From an uncultured Actinomycetes bacterium (GTDB taxonomy: Bacteria > Actinomycetota > Actinomycetes > Mycobacteriales > Nakamurellaceae): a DNA stretch of 15,209 nt. A model generated the notes under the pieces. That model ran no database searches, had not been told where the DNA came from, and saw only the letters and a program-made list of their open reading frames with translations. The position numbers and the translations under genes were made by a program. Numbering within the stretch: the first letter of the stretch is position 1; every line of letters starts with the position of its first letter. Positions 7,323 through 12,998 of this stretch are shown here, piece after piece. The stretch is from the NCBI GenBank assembly GCA_937926105.1, contig CALANS010000010.1, positions 1 to 15,209 of the forward strand, read 5' to 3'.

Positions 7323-7679
7323 TCAGGTGACGATCGGTAGCTTCCGGATGCGCAGGCTTCGCTCACTCAGGACGACGATGGCGCCGGTATCGAGATCGCC
7401 TGCGACTTGATCGAGATTCTTAAGGATCAGCTGGCCCTGCTCGACGGCCCGGCGGATCAGCAGCACCGACGGGTTGTCGGCGCGTCGTTGGGCGAGAATG
7501 GCGCCGAAGTCGGTATCGGCGCTGATGAGGACGCGGCGGTCGGCGGCCCGTCGCGTCCAGGACTGCGTCATCGGGAGCGCTGGTGAGGCCGAGTTGGCGG
7601 ACATGGACGACGTCGTGTCCGCGCTCGGCGAGAGCGTGGCCCGCAGCGGTGACCGATTCTCGTCGAGCAGGAATCTCAT
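7323..7679 (-). pseudogene. DUF5615-like PIN-superfamily protein with two compensating frameshifts
   Basis: The start MRFLLDEN and the later VLISADTDFGAILAQRRADN, SVLLIRR and DTGAIVVLSERSLRIRKLPI are diagnostic of DUF5615 (Mut7-C/PIN-like) proteins, proposed toxin or nuclease partners of DUF433. Between them the family-typical GHDVVHVRQLGLTSAPDDAV is found only in another frame. The reading frame therefore appears to slip near 7624-7634 and slips back near 7547-7563. The total remains a multiple of three, so a 118-residue product could still be made, but with about 27 scrambled residues in its core. Acidic residues in LLDEN and SADTDFG, the likely active-site positions, survive. The ATG overlaps the expected stop of the DUF433 gene as ATGA. 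Confidence 0.75.
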
Positions 7680-7905
7680 GCGGTGTGGCGCAGCGGAAGT
7701 TCGCGCTCCAGCATGGCCTGGCCGCGTACTTCAGCGCCTCGGCGACGTCCTCGATGTCAAGGTCGGGTAGTTCGGTGACGATCTCGGTGGCGTTCATCCC
7801 GTCGGCGACCATTGCGACGACCGTCGCGACGGGGATCCGCAGACCGCGGATGCAGGGCAGCCCACCCATCACTGCTGGGTCGACCGTGATGCGCTCGAAG
7901 GCCAT
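7676..7905 (-). pseudogene. DUF433 antitoxin-like protein with a one-base frameshift near its end
   Basis: MAFERITVDPAVMGGLPCIR followed by GLRIPVATVVAMVADGMNAT and DLDIEDVAEALKYAA is a textbook DUF433 (Vap-type antitoxin, winged-helix-like) sequence. After ALKYAA the frame goes astray; in the next frame the normal ending AMLERELPLRHTA and a stop follow, and that stop (7676-7678) overlaps the ATG of the DUF5615 gene. From ATG 7905 to that stop is 230 bases, one short of a whole number of codons, so one base appears missing near 7717-7722. Without correction the frame runs on for over 80 unrelated residues. TACCAT lies 8 bases before the ATG (minus strand, 7919-7914), suggesting a nearly leaderless mRNA. 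Confidence 0.78.
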
Positions 7906-7932
7906 GTTTGCGAATGGTAGGTGGAGGGGCAA

Positions 7933-8110
7933 GCGTCGGGGCTTGAATCAGGGTGCTGGCGATCGCTTGGGAGTTGGTCCCAGGGCTCCCTGTGAAGTCG
8001 ATCTTGTGGCGGTGCTTATCTGGCCGTCACCGGGGGTTCGAGGGGAGGCTGAAGTTGTGAACGCCGCAGGTCACGACCACAACCGATGCTTCTGTACGGC
8101 GCCACCCCTG
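7933..8110. other. Spacer between toxin-antitoxin-like pair and tRNA fragment
   Basis: No gene is supported in either strand. The tRNA 5' half that would normally precede the fragment at 8111 is not here: the bases before the anticodon loop do not complete an anticodon stem, D arm or acceptor stem. Confidence 0.5.
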
Positions 8111-8153
8111 TCTGAAAAGCGGAAGGTCGCCGGCTCGATCCCGGCCCTGGCCA
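8111..8153 (+). other. 3' half of tRNA-Phe(GAA): probable integration (att) site
   Basis: The 43 bases run from the anticodon loop (CTGAAAA, anticodon GAA) through GCGG, the variable loop AAGGTC, a T arm with GCCGG/CCGGC stem, and the acceptor strand CCTGGCC followed by A. This is what the 3' half of an actinobacterial tRNA-Phe looks like. The 5' half is absent. In the T loop the sequence is CTCGATC instead of TTCGATC, a change at the invariant position 54, consistent with a non-functional copy. An excisionase-like gene and a tyrosine integrase follow within 200-500 bases, so the fragment is best read as the duplicated attachment site of an element that integrated into a tRNA-Phe gene. Confidence 0.75.
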
Positions 8154-8217
8154 CTCACTCTCATCTGCGGAAACAGTCGATTTCCGGCGACATTTGTCGA
8201 TCACTATCAGCCCCGCG

Positions 8218-8287
8218 GTGCCTATCTGGTGTCTATCTCGACGCACCCGGACGACCCCGTACACCGGACCCTGCGTCGGACCCCGTA
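8218..8287. repeat. Short direct repeats between att fragment and xis (candidate recombinase arm sites)
   Basis: GTGCCTATCTG (8218-8228) is followed at once by GTGTCTATCTC (8229-8239), nine of eleven positions identical. GACCCCGTA occurs at 8253-8261 and again at 8279-8287. Paired short repeats beside a tRNA-type att site and upstream of xis-int are typical places for integrase arm or Xis binding, but binding is inferred only from position. Confidence 0.4.
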
Positions 8288-8328
8288 GTGCCCCGTGCCG
8301 GTAGAGGCACGAAGGGGAGCGGCGAGCG

Positions 8329-8733
8329 ATGACGTCGATGGTCAATCTGACGGCACGGGCCGAGGCGCTGGCAGCCGAGCTGGCGCTCACCATCGCGCAA
8401 CTCCGGGCGGAGGCTCGAGCGCCACAGGCCGACCCGCAACCGGTAGTCGCGCGCACCTTGCTCACCGTGGCGCAGGCAGGCGAAGCCCTCGGCATGTCTC
8501 GCTCCGGCGTCTACGAGCTCAGTGCCTCCGGCGAGCTGACCAGCGTCCGAATCGGCAGTCGGCGCCGTGTCCCGGTGCACGCGATCGACGCCTACGTGGC
8601 GACGCTGACGGGCCGGCGTCTGGCACGGCTGGGTCTCGATGGGTGTCGCGCCGACCGGCCGTCGCGTCCGGCGTCACGTCCGCGGAACGGTCCGCAAGGA
8701 GGTCCTCGCCGAGGCCCGCCGGCTGGAAGGTGA
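8329..8733 (+). CDS. Excisionase-like helix-turn-helix protein (xis), C-terminus altered
   Basis: The 134-residue frame contains a MerR-like/excisionase (HTH_17) domain at about residues 44-88: LLTVAQAGEALGMSRSGVYE followed by SGELTSVRIGSRRRVPVHAI and DAYVATLTG. Proteins of this type normally stop shortly after this point. Here the frame continues for about 40 Arg/Pro/Gly-rich residues that overlap the integrase gene in another frame, which suggests that the xis stop was lost by a deletion or indel. The ATG at 8329 has AGGGGAG about 9 bases upstream. In the element it would steer the integrase toward excision. The N-terminal 43 residues include a helical stretch and are not diagnostic. Confidence 0.75.
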   Translation: MTSMVNLTARAEALAAELALTIAQLRAEARAPQADPQPVVARTLLTVAQAGEALGMSRSGVYELSASGELTSVRIGSRRRVPVHAIDAYVATLTGRRLARLGLDGCRADRPSRPASRPRNGPQGGPRRGPPAGR

Positions 8734-9766
8734 GCGGACGTCCGTCGCGGTCCCGGATGGCGGCAAGGTGGCGGTGTCGGCGTGGTTGACGTCCTGGATC
8801 GCCGCGCGAACAACGAGCGTGCGCCCCAAGACGCTCGTCGGCTACCACACGGACCAGAGGCACATCGACGCCGCCATCGGGGGTGTGCTGCTTGGCCGGC
8901 TGACCCCCGAGCACGTCGAGAAGATGTACGCGGACATGGCGGACCAGGGCCTCGCGGTGGGCTCCGTGTTGCATGTCCGCCGCACCCTGTCGGCGGCACT
9001 GTCGACGGCCGTCACGCGCGGCCGCATCGCCCGCAACGTCGTCAAGCTGGCCGCGATGCCCAGGGACGACCCTCCGGAGGTCCAGCCCCTTTCGCTGGCG
9101 GAGGCCCAGTCCGTGATGGACGCCGCGAAGGGCCGGCGTAACGGGGTTCGATGGCTGATCGCGCTGGCATTGGGACTTCGTCAGGGTGAAGCGCTTGGCC
9201 TGCAGTGGCTGGACGTGGACTGGGATGCCGGCACTCTGTGGGTTAGGCGTGCGTTGCAGCGCCGACCGTAGCGGCACGGCTGTTCAGCGGCGGCGCCGTG
9301 TGGTCGGCGTCCGAAGGATTGCCCGCTGGCCGTTGGCGGTGGCCTGGTGGCGACGGCGACGAAGACGCGAACCTCTCGCAGGATGCTGGCGCTACCCGGT
9401 CCATTGATGGCGGCTCTGGCAGAGCACTTCCGAGCCCAGGCTGAAGAGAAGGCGCTCGCCGGCGAGCTGTGGGTGGAGGGCGACTGGGTGTTCGCCACCG
9501 AAGTCGGCACACCCATCGATCCCCGCAACGACTTGCGAGAATGGGTCAGAATCATTGCCGCCGCTAGAATCCGACGAGTCCGGATCCATGATCTGCGTCA
9601 TTCGAGTGCCACGCTCCAACTGGTTGCTGGTACTGATAGGCGGACCTTGCAAGGCCTGTTCGGCTGGTCCAGCCCGGTCCTCGTCGCACGGTATGCGCAC
9701 GTTGTAGAGCAGGCCAAACGCGATGCTGCGCAACGCATTGGCGACGTCCTGTGGTCCGACTCGTGA
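8639..9766 (+). pseudogene. Tyrosine integrase interrupted by one in-frame TAG
   Basis: One frame spans 376 codons with a single stop, TAG at 9269-9271. Before it are the N-terminal region (GTVRKEVLAEARRLE), the core-binding domain (VSAWLTSWIAARTTSVRPKT) and the first catalytic Arg in ALGLRQGEALGLQW. After it the frame resumes with GGGLVATATKTRTSRRMLAL, then HDLRHSSATL (HxxR), LFGWSSPVLVARYAHV with Trp at the second His/Trp position, and the nucleophile Tyr. The zone around the TAG matches a Cys/His-rich insert seen in actinobacterial integrases. The N-terminus is also damaged: family-like GVWHGWVS lies in frame upstream of the ATG but with no start codon, and a TGA at 8606. As it stands it would yield an inactive 210-residue fragment. 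Confidence 0.85.
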
Positions 9767-9857
9767 CTGCCGAGATCGTGGTAGCGCCGCCGCCCTGAGG
9801 TCTTTCATCAGCACCTTGCCAACCCGTCCCACGGCGCATGGAGCAGGAGGCGCGGCC

Positions 9858-10103
9858 GTGGTCGATGTTGGCTTGATCGCTGACCTGAACGCCGAAGACG
9901 ACGATGGGTTGGGCTGGTCCACCCTGGCTGACGCGCGCGAACCAGCCCGGGTAGTTACTGGATCGATGCTGCTGGCCGGAAATCGGGCTGCACTGGCCGT
10001 TGTGCGGATCGTCGCTGCAAATGCCGACGGTCAGGTGTACTCCACCTTCCTTCCCGGATCGGTTGCCAAGAGCCGGCACCCGCTCGGTCACAGCGTCGCG
10101 TAG
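9858..10103 (+). CDS. Small conserved-looking actinobacterial protein, unknown function
   Basis: An 81-residue protein: VVDVGLIADLNAEDDDGLGW, then STLADAREPARVVTGSMLLA and AVVRIVAANADGQVYSTFLP. The GTG at 9858 is chosen for the strong AGGAGG at 9845-9850, 7 bases upstream, and because the frame before it has no family-like features. It resembles short uncharacterised actinobacterial proteins with an acidic DDDG turn and a beta-rich C-terminal half, but I know of no function. It starts about 90 bases after the integrase gene on the same strand. A G-rich tract follows directly after the stop. Confidence 0.7.
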   Translation: MVDVGLIADLNAEDDDGLGWSTLADAREPARVVTGSMLLAGNRAALAVVRIVAANADGQVYSTFLPGSVAKSRHPLGHSVA

Positions 10104-10105
10104 AA

Positions 10106-10134
10106 GGGCCAGTGGGGGTGGGGACGGAAGTGGG
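10106..10134 (+). other. G-rich tract, possible G-quadruplex
   Basis: Four runs of three or more G (GGG, GGGGG, GGGG, GGGG) are separated by 5, 1 and 8 bases on the forward strand, starting 3 bases after the stop of the 81-residue protein and about 60 bases before the acetyltransferase start. The last loop is slightly long for a canonical quadruplex. In mRNA it could affect the end of one gene or the leader of the next. It could equally be chance in high-GC DNA. Confidence 0.4.
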
Positions 10135-10193
10135 GTTCGCACCGCGACAGGATGCACTCTGAAGCGCAACACGGCGACGAGGAGCCGGAGCCA

Positions 10194-10706
10194 ATGCGGT
10201 TGACCTGCGTGGAGAACGACCTCGTGCTCACCTCGCTGTCCGTGGATGACGCCGAGGAGCTGCACGCATCGCTGCAGGCCAACCGTGTTCATCTGATGCG
10301 ATGGAGCGACTACTCGCTCGAAATCAACACCACGGTCGGGCAGTGGCGGGAACGGCTCTCCGAGGGTCACGATCTCGACTTCGGTATGCGGGTGGGTGAC
10401 CGTCTTGTGGGCCGGGCGTGTCTGCTCGGCCGGGGTCCGCGCCACTACGGCCCCGGCTACTGGGTTGCGGAACCCTTCACGAAGCGCGGGCTGGCTACCG
10501 CCGCTGTCGGCGCTCTGGTCGCACACGCCCGCGATGACCTGCAGGTCACGGACCTTCTGGCCGGCGTCTCCCGCGGCAACGGGGCGAGCGTCGTGGTGTT
10601 GCAGCGCAATGGATTCACTCGCGTGGCCAGATTCGACACCTACGATCGCTACCACTTGCCAGTGAACAAGTGGGGGCTGTCCGCCGCATCTGCGGCCGCC
10701 CTCTGA
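10194..10706 (+). CDS. GNAT-family N-acetyltransferase (RimJ/RimL-like)
   Basis: This 170-residue protein has the layout of RimJ/RimL-type acetyltransferases. VLTSLSVDDAEELHASLQAN is the first strand and helix, FGMRVGDRLVGRACLLGRG a central pair of strands, GYWVAEPFTKRGLATAAVGA the acetyl-CoA pyrophosphate loop (motif A, RGLA), and VSRGNGASVVVLQRNGF motif B. The ATG at 10194 is preferred to one 42 bases upstream because it begins the first strand properly and has GAGGAG about 10 bases and GGAG 4 bases before it. Family members acetylate protein N-termini, amino sugars or antibiotics; the substrate here is unknown. It stands alone between the small protein and a convergent methyltransferase. 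Confidence 0.88.
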   Translation: MRLTCVENDLVLTSLSVDDAEELHASLQANRVHLMRWSDYSLEINTTVGQWRERLSEGHDLDFGMRVGDRLVGRACLLGRGPRHYGPGYWVAEPFTKRGLATAAVGALVAHARDDLQVTDLLAGVSRGNGASVVVLQRNGFTRVARFDTYDRYHLPVNKWGLSAASAAAL

Positions 10707-10823
10707 CCCAATGGCATTCAACCTGGTCAGTGGACCGGGCGCCAAGGCATCAGCGCGGCACGATGGCGTCGTCGTATTCCGTTCGGCTTGCGGGATCGCA
10801 TGGAAGCGTTCCCAAGTCGTCGG

Positions 10824-11569
10824 TCATCCTCTCAATGTTCGCTTGATGCAGCGACCGGCTAGGAACACGGGGAACGTGGCCGCGCTCAGGCCGTCGGTCC
10901 GCCACGCGATTGGAGGCATCGGCTCCGCCAGGCGATCCAGGTGAAGTCGGTGAGCCGTCATGGAGTTGAGGTAGGTCGCCAGGGTGCGGTGGTTGGCTCC
11001 GACTTGCCGTCGAAGGGATGACGCATGACCCTGCGGTAGCCACCAGCCCTCGTCGTAGTAGGTGCCGGATGATGGCCAGGATCCGCTGATGTCACCTCCG
11101 CCTGGGAAGCAGGGGTGAAGAAGGCAGAAGGTGAAGGCACCGCCGGGTCGCGGCGCGGCGGCGATGGTTGAAATGGCCGAGTTGAGGTCATCGATGTCGG
11201 AGAGCCCGAAGCTGCAGGTGACGGCGTCGAAAGGGCCGTCGGCAGTCATCGCTGTGGATCCGATGTCACCCTGACGGTAGGTGATGCCGAGGGGCTCTCG
11301 AGCCTCTTGGCCCAAGGCTTTGTCGATCAGCGCTGTGGAGAGGTCTACGCCCGTGACCTGGGCACCCCTTCGGGCCAGCTCGCGGGCCACGCGGCCGTTA
11401 CCACAGGCCACATCCAGAACTCGCAGACCACGGACCAGACGCCGAAGCTCTTGTGCAGGCCGGTGAGCCCTAGCAGGTCGAACAAGCAATCCAGGACGTC
11501 ATCATGGCGCTCGTCTGCCCAGCCGGCCTCGTAGAAGTCAGCAACGTCGTCATAGCGGGCTGGGGCCAC
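10824..11569 (-). pseudogene. SAM-dependent class I methyltransferase, frameshifted
   Basis: The N-terminus (ARYDDVADFYEAGWADERHD, then DVLDCLFDLLG) is in one frame. The rest, from about LRVLDVACGNGRVARELARR, is in another: motif I with the SAM-binding Gly loop, VTGVDLSTALIDKA (motif II), FDAVTCSFGLSDIDDLNSAI and PRPGGAFTFCLLHPCFPGGG. Together they rebuild one family protein of about 245 residues, so one frame change is inferred between about 11430 and 11475. A TGA upstream in the second frame rules out a natural earlier start; a TTG at 11489 could make a protein lacking about 27 residues. The GTG at 11569 follows a CATAGT box on the minus strand, suggesting a leaderless start. The methyl acceptor is unknown. 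Confidence 0.8.
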
Positions 11570-11600
11570 CGCTCAAGACTATGACCCGACACCCGGTAGC

Positions 11601-11617
11601 TCACCGCTGAGCGGTGA
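11601..11617. promoter_or_regulatory. Perfect 17-nt palindrome between divergent genes
   Basis: TCACCGCTGAGCGGTGA has 8-base arms around one central base. It lies in the 115-base gap between the methyltransferase and VOC genes, which point away from each other. Position and symmetry fit an operator for a dimeric regulator acting on both; as RNA it would form a hairpin with a 7-bp stem. A related but imperfect copy, TCACCGCTCAGCGATCC, is at 14342-14358. Confidence 0.45.
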
Positions 11618-11684
11618 CGATGGCGACCCCGACAGGTGATGCAGCCCGCGCTCCACCGTGGTCGGTGGCTCGTACGATCTCGGC

Positions 11685-12077
11685 ATGGCGCACCGAAGCT
11701 GGCTTGCCCTGGTTGTCATCGACGTTGCCGATCTGGAGCGCGGTACCGGATTTTGGGCGGCCGCACTCCGAGGACGGGTTGTGCAGCAGCCGTACGGCCA
11801 GGGCATCTACCTGTCGGTCCTGGTACCGACGGGCGCAGGAGAGGCGACCTTGCTCGTGCAGAAGGTACCGGAAGCCAAAACCGCGAAGACGCGTGTGCAC
11901 CTGGATATCGGCACCGACGATGTTGATGCCGAAGTGGCTCGACTGGAGGTGCTCGGGGCATGCCAGCAGCGGATGGTCGTCGAACGCGGCCTGCGGTTTT
12001 GCGTGATGGAGGACCCGGACGGCAACGAGTTCTGCGTCGTGCCCGGACAGCGATCGGATGACTGGCCAACTTGGTGA
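11685..12077 (+). CDS. VOC/glyoxalase-fold protein
   Basis: A 130-residue protein with two beta-alpha-beta-beta-beta modules. The first is WLALVVIDVADLERGTGFWA, where the usual metal-binding His of the first strand is not seen. The second contains RVHLDIGTDDVDAEVARLEV and FCVMEDPDGNEFCVVPGQ, giving the canonical His and Glu positions. The ATG at 11685 is chosen because TACGAT stands 6 bases before it (11673-11678), a -10 hexamer consistent with leaderless transcription; a GTG nine codons earlier has no better support. Relatives include glyoxalases, dioxygenases and antibiotic-binding resistance proteins, so no substrate is assigned. It is divergent from the methyltransferase. Confidence 0.85.
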   Translation: MAHRSWLALVVIDVADLERGTGFWAAALRGRVVQQPYGQGIYLSVLVPTGAGEATLLVQKVPEAKTAKTRVHLDIGTDDVDAEVARLEVLGACQQRMVVERGLRFCVMEDPDGNEFCVVPGQRSDDWPTW

Positions 12078-12124
12078 TCCATAGATCGCCGGTGACCCAT
12101 CCCGCTATGAGACAAGTGGATCAC
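12074..12124. repeat. 8-bp inverted repeat after the VOC gene
   Basis: GTGATCCA (12074-12081, overlapping the stop codon) and TGGATCAC (12117-12124) are perfect inverted copies 35 bases apart. No T tract follows, so it is a poor terminator candidate; it may be a relic of a mobile end or chance. Confidence 0.3.
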
Positions 12125-12181
12125 TCGTAGACGTTGCTGCGGTTCGCTGCATATGACGCTGCGCGAGGCTAGCGTGTATCT

Positions 12182-12604
12182 GTGGACCAGGAATCCGCAT
12201 ACCGCAGATGGCTGACGGTCAGCACGACGGCAAGCGCTGAAGCGGCGTGGCCGCACGGACCATGGCAGCCGAGGTCCGCTGTGACAGATGCAGTTGACGC
12301 CGAACTCGCAGAGTTCCGCCGCCGCGTGGTTGATCCGGTGGTCGTGTCAGTTCTGTCCAACGAGGAGCTCGAGTCGGTCGTCGTCTTCGAGGAGTCCAGC
12401 AGCCACGAGGTCCGGGCGACCGTAGTCGCCCGAGGTGAGACGTCCTACCACTACCTGCAGATGGAGCGGTCGCTCCCCGTCGCGGACGAGGAACTAGTCA
12501 GTAGGGCGGCGCAATTTGCTTCGGAGCTGGAGGACTTCGTCGCGGAGAGCAGCTTCGCCTGGGGGGAGCTACGCGTCGCCCGATACGATCTTCCGCCAGC
12601 TTGA
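12182..12604 (+). CDS. Unidentified 140-residue protein
   Basis: Not recognised. The N-terminal 45 residues contain WPHGPWQPR; the rest is acidic, with strand-like RVVDPVVVSVLSNEELESVV, a SHEVRATVVARGETSYHYLQ stretch, and a final helix-like EELVSRAAQFASELEDFVAE before a WGELRVARYDLPPA tail. No signal peptide or membrane span is seen. G/C preference at third codon positions supports real coding. The GTG at 12182 is taken as the start because TAGCGT lies 6 bases before it (12170-12175), an arrangement like that of the neighbouring VOC gene and consistent with a leaderless mRNA. The alpha/beta layout recalls small immunity-type proteins, but that is only an impression. Confidence 0.65.
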   Translation: MDQESAYRRWLTVSTTASAEAAWPHGPWQPRSAVTDAVDAELAEFRRRVVDPVVVSVLSNEELESVVVFEESSSHEVRATVVARGETSYHYLQMERSLPVADEELVSRAAQFASELEDFVAESSFAWGELRVARYDLPPA

Positions 12605-12998
12605 CCCGATACCCCAGCCGCTCGCCGGCTGGTCGACGAGGTCGGGGTGGGTTCACAAAGGCCCGCCGAGTGCGAGTGAGAGCAAGGCATGCGGTCCCGG
12701 ACAGCCGATCCTCGACCGGGCGACTCTGGTGATTGTCAACGGCGGCTGAATTTTGACCCCTTTTCGGCAGTGGAATTTGTGCCACGCTGGGGTCAGGATT
12801 CACGTGCCGCCGACAGTGATCAGGGACCGCTTGGCGGGGTTCGTCATCGCCCAGTGGCCCTTCGTGTTGGCGCGGCCGGCTGGCGGGGTGCGTGTCGCGC
12901 GGTTAGCGTTCTCGGTGATGCGCTGAGTCTTCGCCCCGCTCCTGCCGGTGCCGCCGCGACGGCCGCCCGGCCCACTTCCGATGCGCGGAGACTCCCTC
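12605..12998. other. Gene-free stretch before the MFS gene
   Basis: Apart from the IS-end-like piece described separately, I see no supportable gene. A minus-strand frame ending at 12800 (GHWAMTNPAKRSLITVGGT at its end) has high G/C at third positions, but so does the opposite strand, and neither matches a family I know. The final bases hold GGAG (12987-12990), the ribosome site of the MFS gene. Confidence 0.45.
12734..12801. mobile_element. Possible insertion-sequence end relic (IS21-like)
   Basis: The segment starts TGTCAACGGCGGCTGAATTT and contains TTGACCCC. GAATTTTGACCCC (12748-12760) and GGGGTCAGGATTC (12789-12801) form an imperfect inverted pair, 11 of 13 matching. Ends beginning TGTCA with GGCGGCTGAA.TTTGACCC-type repeats recall IS21-family termini in actinobacteria. 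No complete transposase or helper ATPase gene is present, so at most a solo end is left. Confidence 0.4.

Noticed and set aside
6240..7340. Long forward open frame of 366 codons
   Set aside because: It is antisense to the zinc-ribbon gene and the oxidoreductase relic, is rich in Arg, Pro and Val without any domain features, and arises from the high GC content.
8111..8153. A functional tRNA-Phe gene
   Set aside because: Acceptor 5' strand, D arm and 5' anticodon stem are missing upstream and T54 is altered, so only a 3' fragment is present.
7583..8332. Forward open frame of 249 codons crossing the tRNA fragment
   Set aside because: It is complementary to the DUF433/DUF5615 genes and runs through the tRNA half; no family features.
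10703..10730. CTGACC/GGTCAG inverted repeat at the end of the acetyltransferase gene as terminator
   Set aside because: Only six pairs with a 16-base loop and no T tract; too weak to call.
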